A stretch of DNA of 64,000 nt from Unio delphinus (GCA_029339505.1 JAQISU010000094.1:7732001-7796000); one strand, 5' to 3'. Positions 30,976-45,580 are shown, counted from the stretch's first letter. The notes: generated by a model from the sequence alone, not told the origin. Numbers and translations are program-made.

Positions 30976-32500
30976 AATTAATTTTCTGTTAGCTTGACCT
31001 AGCACACAACCAGATATTGTTATGTTGTGCCGTCTATTCTCGTCGTGTTTCACCACCAATGGTCCGTATCTTTTCTAGGGAGATAATGTTAATTTATTAT
31101 GCAAGTATAGATCGTACTGTGCTAATTATCAAAGTATTATATGTTATTCTTGTACTTTCTGTGCCCTACACAAGATGGTATCATTAAAATAAATTTGCAC
31201 GTGTGCTGTATTAGCACACCATTCCTAGATGCTCGCGATTATAACACTACAAATTTAATCCCAACCATGCCATGCGGTAACAATACACTACCACTAGATG
31301 TTACAATTCACGATAAACTAAATTAAATTCACTATTTAGTTTCCAGCATGGTTGGAATATATTTAAATGTGGGGAAATGTTTAAGTTTCATATTTGGAAA
31401 TAGTTTGTATTATCGATAAGTATATCTAAGATGGAAATTCTATGTTCTCAGACTAATATTATTGGTGTATTTTACACCTCTCAAAACATAAACCATCGAC
31501 TGCTTTGTCGCGTATGTATGTTTGTATGTATGTATGTATGTATGTATGTATGTATGTATGTATGTATGTGGACAACGTTCTTTTCCATTTGGATATTAAT
31601 TTGTAAATGTATACTTTGCATGTACACTATTCACACTTTATAAAAAATGTACAAACACCGCAATCGCGATGTGCTTAAAGAAATAAATTCTTCGGGGTTC
31701 TAATGAATATACATTATAATTTGCCACACGATATGGACTAATTGATAATATTTACTGGATTTTCTTTAATTTGGTTTGTCACAATAATTTTCTAACAATA
31801 CTAATGAAACCTGGTCACACATGACCCCCAAAGAAGCAGTTGTATTTTTTTTAAATAAAAAATTATCATATATTTTTACTATATTGATAGGGGAAAGTCT
31901 CTTGTTTTCACGGTGTTCTAAGGAATTACGAAAACATATTTCAACATTGAAACACATTGTCCACACTATTGGTAAGTAGATTTGCTAGATCGCTTTATAC
32001 AACTGTTTGGATCCTTTATTTTGCTGCAATGCTTTAGTAACGTGTCCAGATCTTTGTATAGCTGTTCTGAGTTTATTTTAGCATTGAAAACTGAAGGTAG
32101 CGCCATAGGGCATAGGTATTTTTAGAATGTTATTCAGTGGATACAGTATCGAAACACTTTCAAGAAATGCAAACATATCATTTTTCAATATTTGGATCTT
32201 GACTATGAAAAAGTATTTAAAACGATAATTAGACAAGTATGGCGTACAGTGAATTATTGAAGCCAACTAGACACAAAATAAACTGACTATGAAAGAAGCA
32301 GCATACTTTCAGCAACAGTTTGCATAGAATTTGCAGAATGTCGTTAAATCACTATTAAAGCTAGGTAAAAATTCTACTGAATAAAAAGAAACGTTAATCA
32401 GATTTTTTCAATTTGAAAACAGAATTTCAAAAATGATACCAAGAAATGCATAATCGCTATGGAATCATGATACATTTTCAAATGGCTGAAACTACATCAA
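30976..32500. repeat. Gene-free stretch with (GTAT)n tract
   Basis: A GTAT/TATG microsatellite lies at about 31,512-31,568. Nothing else is supported here. Confidence 0.7.
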
Positions 32501-32504
32501 CTGG

Positions 32505-32534
32505 TCTTAAAAGATAGTGTGAGTGTGCATGTGT

Positions 32535-32617
<83 letters not shown>

Positions 32618-32933
32618 TGTATGCGTGAGTGAACAAATTAAGAAACTTGTTGTATTTTAATATAACATTTAATGAAAATTTAGATTAACAATGTGCGTTG
32701 TTATCGACAATCACACCCAGTCATAGAAATAATGCTAGTCTCACGGGAAAAATCAGGTAGATTTGACAACTCTACATACGAGTGGCAACAAATATCAGTG
32801 ATCACTACATAATAATTTATACTGCGTTTTTGTATATAATATTAAACCATATCATTATACCAATACCATCATAAAATTCGCTTGACGAATGGTCTTAAAT
32901 GCTAAAGAGTGTTTGTGTGTGTGTGTGTGTGAC

Positions 32934-32997
<64 letters not shown>

Positions 32998-33110
32998 TGT
33001 GCGTGTATGCATGAGTGAACAAATTAAGAAACTTGTATAATAACATAACATTTAATGACAATTAAGACGAACAATGTGCGTTGCTATTGACAATAACACC
33101 TCGTCATAGA
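32505..33110. repeat. Local ~400-bp duplication, each with a (GA)n core
   Basis: Two segments, about 32,505-32,720 and 32,905-33,125, share flanks on both sides of a (GA)n tract. After each tract the sequence GAGTGAACAAATTAAGAAAC is repeated, followed by ACAATGTGCGTTG. The GA tracts are about 80 and 55 bases long. The order suggests a local tandem duplication. Confidence 0.85.
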
Positions 33111-35189
33111 AATAGTGCTATACTCAGTAAGAATTTAAAATGCGTGATAATAAATGTAACAAATTCATTCTGATTCTGAACAATACTCCATATTTTTAAA
33201 TCCTCTGTATATGTTATAAGTTTCATAGACTTTTTGTCTTCTTGTTTCTTCAATGTAGTGTTTAGCATATATTCATTTTCTATAATCTATATTCTATAGT
33301 ACATGTACGTTTTCAAATATAATGTTTTTCTCATATCTCTTCCACTTAAAGAAATTTTGTTGGTCTTCTCTTTCTGTTTGTGTTTTCAGTATCTTCTCCG
33401 CCTGAAATCAATAGACTGAAATTAAAAGATTTTGAAATTTATTTTCTTATTGTAATCCTGTTAATCAGTAGTAGACACAATAAGCAAGAGTGATTTAATT
33501 TCAGGAACAGTTAAATCCTATACTTTTTCAAAAGACAGACTAATACCACTTTCTAAAACTTTAATTTAATTGGCACCATAAAGGCATTATTATTTGGACA
33601 TGAACCCCCCCCCCACACACACACACACACACACACACATTAAATTAAGATTTAATACATACAGCACTAATGCAGAACAAATTAAATAAGCAGCTAATGA
33701 TTCTATATCAAATCCTTTATTGTTTACCAATGAGAATAATTTTGTTAAATTTGCTCTGATTTGTCATTGTTATCCATAATAATTTGCACTTCACAAATTT
33801 TGCAACATAATTTCACTGATCACAAGAAATGCATACAATATTAACATACAACATATTCAAATATTATTAGCTTACAAAATTATAATTCAATTTTCAGTAA
33901 ACTGTCAATTATAATAAATCATTTGTCAATCAATGGAAATATTTAAAAGATCTCACGGTAAAATAATTTTAAAAAAATGTAATAACAGGACAATTCATTT
34001 CCAAATATCTGAGGGGCTACTGGATGCAAGGAATATGACTTATCTGCCTATAATATCACAAATAACAGTAGCTGGGAAGGTGAAAAGATTTTCAAGATGG
34101 CCACCATGGCAGCTGTACTGAATGTCATAGGACTACAATATAAAATTTTAAAGACCAATGGATATTTGTAAATGAGCAGGTGTAGTTTCATATCAAAACT
34201 TACACAAAATATTACTGTATTAAAACATGAAAATCATAACTTGAATCCAATTTTTAATAACTTACCGTAATGAATACACTAATAACAGGATTAGAAGTGA
34301 AATTGAATTTTTGTTTAGGTTATTAAGTTTATGTCTTCAAAGTTTTAAAAGTATTCCTCAAGCTTAAAACATTTTAGGTTTGTATTATTTATTTAGATTT
34401 CCTCCAATTTCTTTAAGATTTTGTTAGGTTTTGTAGGTGAAATGAAACTTTTTCAAGGTTTTCGAGGTTCACTTCCAACACTAATATATTATTTGTCCAG
34501 CACTAAAAATATTTTCAATAAGATCAAAATAAATTAAACAGTTGGAGAAGAATGCATTTTCCGAAAAACTGTTCATGCTGTTGAGAAGGCATTGCAATAA
34601 GATTCTAAAGGCAAGGATGTCACCATGGCAGCCACATGACATGAATGTTTGAAGGGCGCAATTTTCATTTTGGGCCAACTAAACCTTGGGACGAATAAGT
34701 GTACAGTTTCAGCAGCCCTATCAGTTTGTTGGTAGAAGAAGTAATACAAAATAGCTCTAATGGTGAGACAGATAACAGGTCATTGCATAAGTATGTTTCA
34801 GGGATATATGACCTAAAGTGTAAACTTATTACAAGAGGTTAATATACACTCCCAAAACAATTCTTACATGTTGAGGATTCCATAATCTCTAATAATGAAT
34901 TTGCATCTTCTGAATCAGCGAGGTCCATCCACAACTCAGTTTCAACTTAAATAAATTTTGAAAAGTACAAAATTATCAGACAGTAAAACTATGAATTCCT
35001 ATATTTTTGTTATAAAAATGTCTCTTAGGTTTCGAGTTCTCCAGTGTACAAATAAAGAAAATATTGTTATTTGTACAAATGATAGTGTATCAAATATACT
35101 CAATTTTACAATAGAAAACGATTTAGGTGTCCTGTATTAAAATCATTTCACCTGTGTAAGATGGCATAATAGCAATAAAGATTATAAAA
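33111..35189. other. Gene-free stretch with decayed dispersed repeats
   Basis: A C-run plus (AC)n tract lies at 33,607-33,640. Near 34,090 and 34,617 are two degenerate members (AGATGGCCACCATGGCAGC; GTCACCATGGCAGCC on the plus strand) of the repeat that is tandem in 38-47 kb. No gene is seen. Confidence 0.55.
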
Positions 35190-35628
35190 ATTATCTTGAT
35201 TCAATTGGCAAGGCTCATCTGATGCTCTTCTGGCTACTGTACTTGTCCTTTAAAAACAAGAATTATAATAAAGTTAATAACCCATATGATTTTTTGTTGG
35301 CTAAAGCAAACACTTGTAAAATAAAAAACAAACACACAATATAAAATGATCATACATGTAAAACACTGGTGAATCTACATATGTATGTATTTAAACTATA
35401 ATTAATGGGCATAAAAACATCACTGTATATACAGCTTATAATCGGCGGCGACAAACACTGCTTCTCTGCTTGGCAGAGATTTACTCACTGAAGAGTGGAT
35501 TACAAATGTATGGTTTATCGTCAGTTTTCCATATGGATCCTTAAATTGTTTCTTTAGATTACAACTCTCATGTTTTAGTTATTTCAATGGCCAAGTACCT
35601 TGTGACAGAATTCCAACCGTTTCTTGCA

Positions 35629-35673
35629 CTATCTACTTCTTTTCGAGTCAAAATGACCATATGGCTTGGGTTC
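35629..35673 (-). CDS. Unknown duplicated gene, copy A, terminal exon
   Basis: After a minus-strand acceptor TTTTTGTGTGCCAG, 14 codons starting EPKPYGHFDSKRSR end at TAG. The phase fits the preceding exon. The equivalent in copy B is 41,336-41,380 and is nearly identical. The product is not recognised. Confidence 0.45.
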   Translation of the reverse strand, partial: EPKPYGHFDSKRSR

Positions 35674-36025
35674 CTGGCACACAAAAATACAAATGAGAAA
35701 ATCTTTGATAGCTAAGAAAACAATTGAAAGATGCTAGATGAAAACTGAAAACGTTCATTTCTTAGGTTAGGTGAAATAGAGATCAAGAAATTTAAAGAAA
35801 TGAAGTAGCCAGATATTTTAATTAATTTAAAAGAAATGTACTTTTTTGAGTATTACTTTCATTTGAAAACTGAAAAGCCAACACTGGACATATCCTGCAA
35901 CTGCGACTTATGACCGTCACCGATTAATATAAGAAACTATATTGTTGTTAAATTAAGAAATGCAATTGATTAACCTGCTGGATATCAAAACTTTGCAAGA
36001 AAGGAAATTCCTTGAAACAACCAAC

Positions 36026-36151
36026 CTTGACTTGTTGCCCTTTAAGGTTCAGCGAGTGGGACAGGTTCACTATTCTTATGCCATCCTTTACACTCGTCAA
36101 TTCTGCATTCCGTTCTACTTCCAATGCATGCAGTTGTTCATCTGTGAAGAT
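36026..36151 (-). CDS. Unknown duplicated gene, copy A, penultimate exon
   Basis: Exactly 42 codons, reading IFTDEQLHALEVERNAELTS and ending LKGQQVK, lie between the acceptor TTTGCTGTGCCAG and the donor GTTGGTTG, in phase 0 at both ends. The sequence is predicted to be mainly helical. I do not recognise the family. In copy B the same exon has lost its acceptor AG and gained a stop. Confidence 0.6.
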
Positions 36152-36169
36152 CTGGCACAGCAAAGCAAA

Positions 36170-37250
36170 ACAAACAGGACAAATACAAAATGCACATAAC
36201 ACTTACAACATGCACAGGATAAATACAAAAGGCATACAACAAAGACAAAATGCATAGGACAAATACATAATGTACCAAATGCACAACAAATACAAAATGC
36301 AAAATGATAATTACAAAATGCATAGAACAAATACAAAATGCATAGAACAAATACAAAATGCACAGGACAAACAAAATGCACAGGACAAATACAAAATGCA
36401 TAGGACAAATACAAAACGCACAGGATAAATACAAAATGCATACAAAATGCACAGAACAAATACAAAATGCACAGAATAAATACAAAATGCATACAAAAGG
36501 CACAGAACAAATACAAAAGGCATAGAACAAACACAAAATGCATAGGACAAATACAAAATGCATAGAACAAATACAAAACCCAATTGACAATTTCAAAATG
36601 CACAGGACAGAACAAGGACAGGGACAAGGACAAGGACAAAGACAAGGACAAGGCCAAAGACAGGGACAAGGCCAAAGACAGGGACAAGGACAAGGACAGG
36701 GACAAGGACAAAGACAGGGGCAAGGACAAGGACAAAGACAGGGACAAAACGTACGCGACGAACTCAAACGGACGCGACGAACACAAATGCACGCGACGAA
36801 CACAAACGCATGCGACGAACACAAACGCACGCGACTTACACAAACACACGCGACGAACACAAACGGACGCGACGAACACAAACGCACGCGACGAACACAA
36901 ACGCACGCGACGGACACAAACGGACGCGACGGATACAAACGGACGCGACGAACACAAACGCACTCGACGAACACAAACGGACGCGACGAACTCAAACGCA
37001 CGCGACGAACACAAACGCACACGACGAACACAAACGGATGTGATGAACACAAACGCACGCGACGAACACAAACGGACGAAACGAAACGGACGCGACGAAC
37101 ACAAGCCGACGTGACAAACACGAACGAACGCGAACGGACGCGAGAAAGAAAACTAAAACATGACAAACACAAAACAAGACATAACAAACACGAGAAAAAG
37201 CACAAACTCAAGAAGAAACACAAACACCACACACGCACGCACACTCACAA
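36170..37250. repeat. Satellite cluster in the intron of copy A
   Basis: Three arrays follow one another: a ~20-bp unit around ACAAATACAAAATGCATAGG (36,180-36,580); a short GGACAAG-type purine array (36,603-36,750); and a 19-bp unit ACGCGACGAACACAAACG plus one base (36,750-37,110). The 19-bp unit lacks stop codons in all frames of both strands, which gives misleading open frames of over 300 codons. Confidence 0.92.
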
Positions 37251-37294
37251 GGTCAACAACCTGGAAGATAGATAGTCGAAAAGGTTCCAGACAC

Positions 37295-37432
37295 CTTTTC
37301 GTTCCCGCTCAAAGCTCCCTGCACATCAGCAGGCATGTCTAATGATGCAGAGGATTCTGACAGGGGGTCAGGAAGGTCAGACAATGGGGCGACATCGACC
37401 AAGGTCTCATCACCCACCGTAAGGTCTTGACT
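37295..37432 (-). CDS. Unknown duplicated gene, copy A, upstream exon
   Basis: Forty-six codons starting SQDLTVGDETLVDVAPLSDL lie between the acceptor TTTCAAATGCAG and the donor GTGTCTGG, phase 0 at both ends, so the three exons form one open reading frame. The peptide is acidic and Pro/Ser-rich, probably disordered. Copy B (45,788-45,925) keeps it open. Further exons would lie at higher coordinates on the minus strand, but none is recognised. Confidence 0.6.
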
Positions 37433-38407
37433 CTGCATTTGAAAGAGAATTGGAATGTTTGTGAGCACAAGGAGAGGTAGAGCTACTCAATTGCGCACCT
37501 ACTGATAGTACTGTAACAAAATAAAAATAGAATAGATTTGCAGTGTTTTCTTGTGCTAAATTTTTGTCTGGATCTGGTTCTAACAGAACCATGTTAACAG
37601 GTGGATTTATGCACATTCAATATGATTCTGTTTTTTCTTTATGGTGAAATTTTATGTCTGAATTGATTCTCAAAAATTTCAAAACAGTTTTGTCAAACTT
37701 TATTAGTAGTAATGTTTACAGGAATATGCAACAAAAAGTATCTTATTAAACACATTCAAGGAGTTTATTGTATTATTTACATTTTTTTTTCTAATCTTTT
37801 TGTGAATACTGATCAAACAGATTCAGTAACAGGGTCATTCTAATCAACATTCTTGTGAATGACACTCACAGGAGGTGTAGTTGGAATAGCTTGTCCTATT
37901 ATCATACATATATTTATATCTTAATCTTTCCAGTATATTATCAACAAACTACTTTTGCTGATATCCATCCTCATTAGGGCATTTTCACGTTTTTAAATTG
38001 CAACATGCATATAGAAAAGAAACAAAGCAGCTAAATAATGCCCTACAATTTAAATAATAAATATAGCAACTTTGTTTTATTGAATCTAGTATTCTAATTA
38101 CTTGAGATTAGGAGTTTCTTAAGTGTGATAAAATATTAGTTTGTGTACCCATGGGGTAATACTAGCCAACAAGACAAATACTGCATTGATATGTCTCCTA
38201 AAATAATAAACTCTTATTTCAAAGCAATGTTCTTTAATTTTCCATCCAACAATAGTCCTTCAAAATGGCTGACATTCTGCTGTCTGAAAAGAATTTCCAA
38301 TAAGTCTGCTTACTGCTGAACACTTATAATACTATTAAATAATAAACGATATTCAAGTCGGCCTTTGTTATCAGATCAGTACCATCATTATTTCAGACCA
38401 GCTAGAG

Positions 38408-38738
38408 CAGCGGTTCTCAACCTTTCTAGTGCCGCGACCCTTTTAATGCAATTCCAAATGTTGTGGCGACCCAACCGTAATATTATTTTCGTTCATAACT
38501 GTAATTTTGCTACTGTTATGAATCGTAATGTAAATATCTGATATGCAGGATGTATTTTCATTGTTACAAATCGAACATAATTAAAGCGTAGTGATTAATC
38601 ACAAAAGCAATATGTAATTATATATTGTGAAATATAGAATAGACAAAAAAATGTATATTTCCGATGGTCGTAAGCGACGCCTGGCAAATCGTTGTTCGAC
38701 CCTTGACGGGGTCGCGACCCACAGGTTGAGAAGCGCTG
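38408..38738. mobile_element. SPIN-like hAT transposon (non-autonomous)
   Basis: A 331-bp element starts CAGCGGTTCTCAACC and ends GGTTGAGAAGCGCTG, 16-bp inverted repeats with one mismatch. It is flanked by the 8-bp duplication AGCTAGAG/AACTAGAG (one difference), whose centre TA fits Buster-type hATs. The interior, with GTTATGAATCGTAATGTAAA and ATCTGATATGCAGGATGTAT, matches from memory the SPIN family known from mammals, reptiles, frogs, a triatomine bug and a pond snail. The duplicated segment preserves the unoccupied site at 46,892-46,899. No transposase is encoded. Confidence 0.82.
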
Positions 38739-39100
38739 AACTAGAGGAAACTTCCGTGTAAATATTACCGTCCATTCTGGGTGAGAATGATGACAATACT
38801 GTCAATAGAGCCGTACTGCATATGTCCTATCATTTTCATGTGGGTCCAAAAACTAATATAAAAAAGCCTTCTGTAAAAAAAACCTGTTGATATGCCTTTA
38901 CATTAAGAAGTAATTATACAATTCTCAAGATGACTATTCTGACGGCCATATTGAATATCAGATCAGTGTCAATTTCATGTAGGACCAACTAGCAGACATA
39001 AGAAAACTGACAAAAAGAATCATGATATGACCATCCATCAACAAGGAGGAGCAATAACAAAATTGTAGCCATGACTGAGGTCACATCGGCACAAGAGAAA

Positions 39101-40899
<1,799 letters not shown>

Positions 40900-41335
40900 T
40901 ACCTTGATTCAATTGGCATGGCTCATCTGATGTTCTTCTGGCTACTGTCCTTGTCCTTTAAAAAAAGAATTATACCAAAGTTAATAACCCATACGAGTTT
41001 TAGTTGGCTAAAGAAAACACTTGTAAATTAAAAAAGAGACAATCTAAAATGATCATACATGTAAATGAAACTCTGGTGAATCTACATATGTATGCATTTA
41101 TACTATAAATAATGGGCATAAATACTTCACTGTATATACAGCTTATAATCCGCGACGACAAGCACTGCTTCTCTGCTTGGTAGAGATTTACTCACTGAAG
41201 AGTCGATTACAAATGTATGGTTTATCGTCGGTTTTCCATATGGATCCTTAAATTGCTTCTTTAGATTACAACTCTCATGTTTTAGTTATTTCAATGGCCA
41301 AGTAACTTGTGACAGAATTCCAACCGTTTCTTGCA

Positions 41336-41380
41336 CTATCTACTTCTTTTCGAGTCAAAATGACCATATGGCTTGGGTTC
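41336..41380 (-). pseudogene. Unknown duplicated gene, copy B, terminal exon
   Basis: Nearly identical to 35,629-35,673 with its acceptor intact. It is listed as a pseudogene because the preceding exon of this copy is disabled. Confidence 0.4.
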
Positions 41381-41866
41381 CTGGCACACACAAAAAGTAC
41401 AAACAAGAAAATCTTTGACAGCTAAGAAAACAATTGAAAGATGCAATAATAATAAATAATTAAATAATAAATTAATGATAATAAAAATAATAATTTACAA
41501 GACTGGGTGTATTTAAATGACTTACTGAATAAATTTACTTCTCAAGCCATCCATCCACCCACCCAACAAAATGTATATGAAAACTGAAAACGTTCATTTC
41601 TTAGGTTAGGTGAAAAACAGATCAAGAAATTCAAAGAAATGAAGTAGCCAAATATTTTAATTAATTGAAAAGAAATGGAATTTTGATAATTTTACTTGCA
41701 TTTGAAAACTGAAAAGCCAACACTGAACATATCCTGCAACTGCGACTTATGACAGTCACCGATAAATATAAGAAAATATATGGTTTTGAACTTAAGAAAT
41801 GCAATTGATTAAGCTGCTGGTTATCAAAACTTTGCAAGAAAGAGGAAATTCTTTGAAACAACCAAC

Positions 41867-41992
41867 CTCGACTTGTTGCCCTTTATGGTGCAGCAAGTTG
41901 GACAGGTTAACTATTCTTATGCCATCCTTTACACTCTTCAATTATGCTTTCCGTTCTACTTCCAATGCATGCAGTTGTTCAATTGTGAAGAT
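41867..41992 (-). pseudogene. Unknown duplicated gene, copy B, disabled exon
   Basis: Homologous to 36,026-36,151 over 126 bases, but the acceptor AG is changed to AC and a TAA interrupts the frame after ALEVERKA. This exon cannot be used as in copy A. Confidence 0.65.
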
Positions 41993-42112
41993 GTGGCACT
42001 GCAAAGAAAAACGAAAAGGTCAAATACAAAATGCACATAACACTTACAACATGCACAGGAAAAATACAACATGCACAAATAGAATAAAAGGTAAAATACA
42101 AAAGGCATTCGA

Positions 42113-42545
42113 CAAAAATACAAAATGCTAAGAACAAATACAAAATGCTAAGAACAAACACAAAATGCTAAGAACAAATACAAAATGCTAAGAACAAACA
42201 CAAAATGCTAAGAACAAACACAAAATGCTAAGAACAAACACAAAATGCTAAGAACAAATACAAAATGCTAAGAACAAACACAAAATGCTAAGAACAAATA
42301 CAAAATGCTAAGAACAAACACAAAATGCTAAGAACAAACACAAAATGCTAAGAACAAATACAAAATGCTAAGAACAAATACAAAATGCTAAGAACAAACA
42401 CAAAATGCTAAGAACAAACACAAAATGCTAAGAACAAACACAAAATGCTAAGAACAAACACAAAATGCTAGGAGCAAACACAAAATGCTAAGAACAAACA
42501 CAAAATGCTAAGAACAAATACAAAATGATAAGAACAAATACAAAA
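42113..42545. repeat. 20-bp minisatellite
   Basis: About 21 copies of CAAAATGCTAAGAACAAAYA in perfect register, with Y alternating between C and T. It corresponds to the looser 20-bp array of copy A but is much more homogeneous, so it was amplified recently. Confidence 0.95.
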
Positions 42546-42670
42546 TATATAGACACCTTTTCTTTCCCGCACAAAGCTATCTCCACATCACCAGGCATGT
42601 CAAATGATGCAGAGGATTCAGACAAGGAGGTCAGGAAGGTCTTCTTGATCTTCTTGGCCTGAAAAAAAGG

Positions 42671-44634
42671 AGTCTCGCTTGTACATGGGTTAGTGCACAG
42701 TCTCGCTTGTACATGGGTTAGTGCACAGTCTCGCTAGTACATGGGTTAGTGCACAGTCTCGCTAGTACATGGGTTAGTGCACAGTCTCGCTAGTACATGG
42801 GTTAGTGCACAGTCTCGCTAGTACATGGGTTAGTGCACAGTCTCGCTAGTACATGGGTTAGTGCACAGTCTCGCTAGTACATGGGTTAGTGCACAGTCTC
42901 GCTAGTACATGGGTTAGTGCACAGTCTCGCTAGTACATGGGTTAGTGCACAGTCTCGCTAGTACATGGGTTAGTGCACAGTCTCGCTAGTACATGGGTTA
43001 GTGCACAGTCTCGCTAGTACATGGGTTAGTGCACAGTCTCGCTAGTACATGGGTTAGTGCACAGTCTCGCTAGTACATGGGTTAGTGCACAGTCTCGCTA
43101 GTACATGGGTTAGTGCACAGTCTCGCTTGTACATGGGTTAGTGCACAGTCTCGCTTGTACATGGGTTAGTGCACAGTCTCGCTAGTACATGGGTTAGTGC
43201 ACAGTCTCGCTAGTACATGCGTTAGTGCACAGTCTCGCTAGTACATGCGTTAGTGCACAGTCTCGCTAGTACATGCGTTAGTGCACAGTCTCGCTAGTAC
43301 ATGCGTTAGTGCACAGTCTCGCTAGTACATGCGTTAGTGCACAGTCTCGCTAGTACATGCGTTAGTGCACAGTCTCGCTAGTACATGGGTTAGTGCACAG
43401 TCTCGCTAGTACATGGGTTAGTGCACAGTCTCGCTAGTACATGGGTTAGTGCACAATCTCGCTAGTACATGGTTTAGTGCACAGTCTCGCTAGTACATGG
43501 GTTAGTGCACAGTCTCGCTAGTACATGGGTTAGTGCACAGTCTCGCTAGTACATGGGTTAGTGCACAGTCTCGCTAGTACATGGGTTAGTGCACAGTCTC
43601 GCTAGTACATGGGTTAGTGCACAGTCTCGCTAGTACATGGGTTAGTGCACAGTCTCGCTAGTACATGGGTTAGTGCACAGTCTCGCTAGTACATGGGTTA
43701 GTGCACAGTCTCGCTAGTACATGGGTTAGTGCACAGTCTCGCTAGTACATGGGTTAGTGCACAGTCTCGCTAGTACATGGGTTAGTGCACAGTCTCGCTA
43801 GTACATGGGTTAGTGCACAGTCTCGCTAGTACATGGGTTAGTGCACAGTCTCGCTAGTACATGGGTTAGTGCACAGTCTCGCTAGTACATGGGTTAGTGC
43901 ACAGTCTCGCTAGTACATGGGTTAGTGCACAGTCTCGCTAGTACATGGGTTAGTGCACAGTCTCGCTAGTACATGGGTTAGTGCACAGTCTCGCTAGTAC
44001 ATGGGTTAGTGCACAGTCTCGCTAGTACATGGGTTAGTGCACAGTCTCGCTAGTACATGGGTTAGTGCACAGTCTCGCTAGTACATGGGTTAGTGCACAG
44101 TCTCGCTAGTACATGGGTTAGTGCACAGTCTCGCTAGTACATGGGTTAGTGCACAGTCTCGCTAGTGCATGGGTTAGTGCACAGTCTCGCTAGTGCATGG
44201 GTTAGTGCACAGTCTCGCTAGTGCATGGGTTAGTGCACAGTCTCGCTAGTGCATGGGTTAGTGCACAGTCTCGCTAGTACATGGGTTAGTGCACAGTCTC
44301 GCTAGTACATGGGTTAGTGCACAGTCTCGCTAGTACATGGGTTAGTGCACAGTCTCGCTAGTACATGGGTTAGTGCACAGTCTCGCTAGTACATGGGTTA
44401 GTGCACAGTCTCGCTAGTACATGGGTTAGTGCACAGTCTCGCTAGTACATGGGTTAGTGCACAGTCTCGCTAGTACATGGGTTAGTGCACAGTCTCGCTA
44501 GTACATGGGTTAGTGCACAGTCTCGCTAGTACATGGGTTAGTGCACAGTCTCGCTAGTACATGGGTTAGTGCACAGTCTCGCTAGTACATGGGTTAGTGC
44601 ACAGTCTCGCTAGTACATGGGTTAGTGCACAGTC
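42671..44634. repeat. 28-bp minisatellite, about 70 copies
   Basis: The unit is TCTCGCTAGTACATGGGT followed by TAGTGCACAG. Variants are clustered: TTGT in place of TAGT in the first two units and again near 43,130; GCGTTA in six adjacent units (43,217-43,385); GTGCATG in four adjacent units (44,165-44,270). Clustering shows local block duplication. The array is absent from copy A. Confidence 0.97.
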
Positions 44635-44849
44635 ACGCTAGCACAGGACAGGACAAAGACAAAGCGAAGGTGACGAACACAAACGGATGCGACGGACGTG
44701 ACGAACACATACGGACTCGACAAACGCAAACGCACGCGACGAACAAAAATAAAACATGACAAACACAAAGAAGGGCATAACAAAAACACAAGTAAACAAC
44801 ACAAACACAAGAAAAAACACAAACACCACACGCGCACGCACAATGTCTT

Positions 44850-45580
44850 CTTGGTCTTCTGGAATCTTGAAGGTCTTCTTGGATGTTCTTGGTCTTCTTG
44901 AATCGTCTTGGGTCTTCTTGGATCGTCTTGGGTCTTCTTGAATCGTCTTGGGTCGTCTTGAATCGTCTTGGGTAGTCTTGAATCGTCTTGGGTCGTCTTG
45001 AATCGTCTTGGGTCGTCTTGAATCGTCTTGGGTCGTCTTGAATCGTCTTGGGTCGTCTTGAATCGTCTTGGGTCGTCTTGGGTCGTCTTGAATCGTCTTG
45101 GGTCGTCTTGGGTCTTCTTGGTCTTCTTGGGTCTTCTTGGTCTTCTTGGGTCTTCTTGGTCTTCTTGGTCTTCTTGGGTCTTCTTGGTCTTCTTGGTCTT
45201 GACGGACGTGACGAACACGTACGGACGGGACGAACGCAAACGCACGGGACGAACAAAAATAAAACATGACAAACACAATGAAGGACATAACAAAAACACA
45301 AGTAAACAACACAAACACAAGAAAAAACACAAAAACCACACGCGCACGCACAAAGTCTTCTTGGTCTTCTTGAATCTTGAAGGTCTTCTTGAATCGTCTG
45401 GGGTCTTCTGGGGTCTTCTTGGGTCTTCTTGGATCTTCTTGGTCTTCTTGGTCTTCTTGAATCTTCTTGAATCTTCTTGGGTCTTCTTGGGTCTTCTTGA
45501 ATCTTCTTGGTCGTCTTCTTGGTCTTCTCGGTCTTCTTGGTCTTCGTGAATCTTCTTGGTCTTCTTGAATCTTCTTGGTC
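44850..45580. repeat. TCTTGGGTCGTCTTGAA-type minisatellites
   Basis: Two blocks (44,850-45,200 and 45,350-45,580) of 9-bp TCTTCTTGG and 20-bp GAATCGTCTTGGGTCGTCTT units are separated by a copy of the CGACGAACACAAACG/AAACATGACAAACAC sequence. That separator itself recurs three times (about 44,690, 45,205 and 45,590), giving a higher-order unit of roughly 400-500 bp. Open frames of over 350 codons here are artefacts. Confidence 0.92.

Larger units (their letters stand above)
35190..39100. repeat. Segmental duplication, copy A
   Basis: Direct copy of 40,900-47,255 with high similarity, starting at CTTGATTCAATTGGCA and ending near GGCACAA. Both contain the same three minus-strand exons and the same intron with satellite DNA. 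Copy A has about 1.1 kb of satellite where copy B has about 3.7 kb. Copy A also carries a 331-bp hAT insertion absent from B. Confidence 0.85.

Noticed and set aside
36115..37275. Open frames of 176-368 codons on both strands
   Set aside because: They consist of 19-bp and 20-bp satellite units that lack stops. The only supported coding pieces nearby are the short exons outside the array.
38599..38805. 68-codon minus-strand frame
   Set aside because: Lies mainly within the SPIN-like element's non-coding interior and end.
42671..44634. Possible CRISPR array because of ~70 regular 28-bp units
   Set aside because: The units are contiguous with no unique spacers, and the context is eukaryotic; it is a minisatellite.
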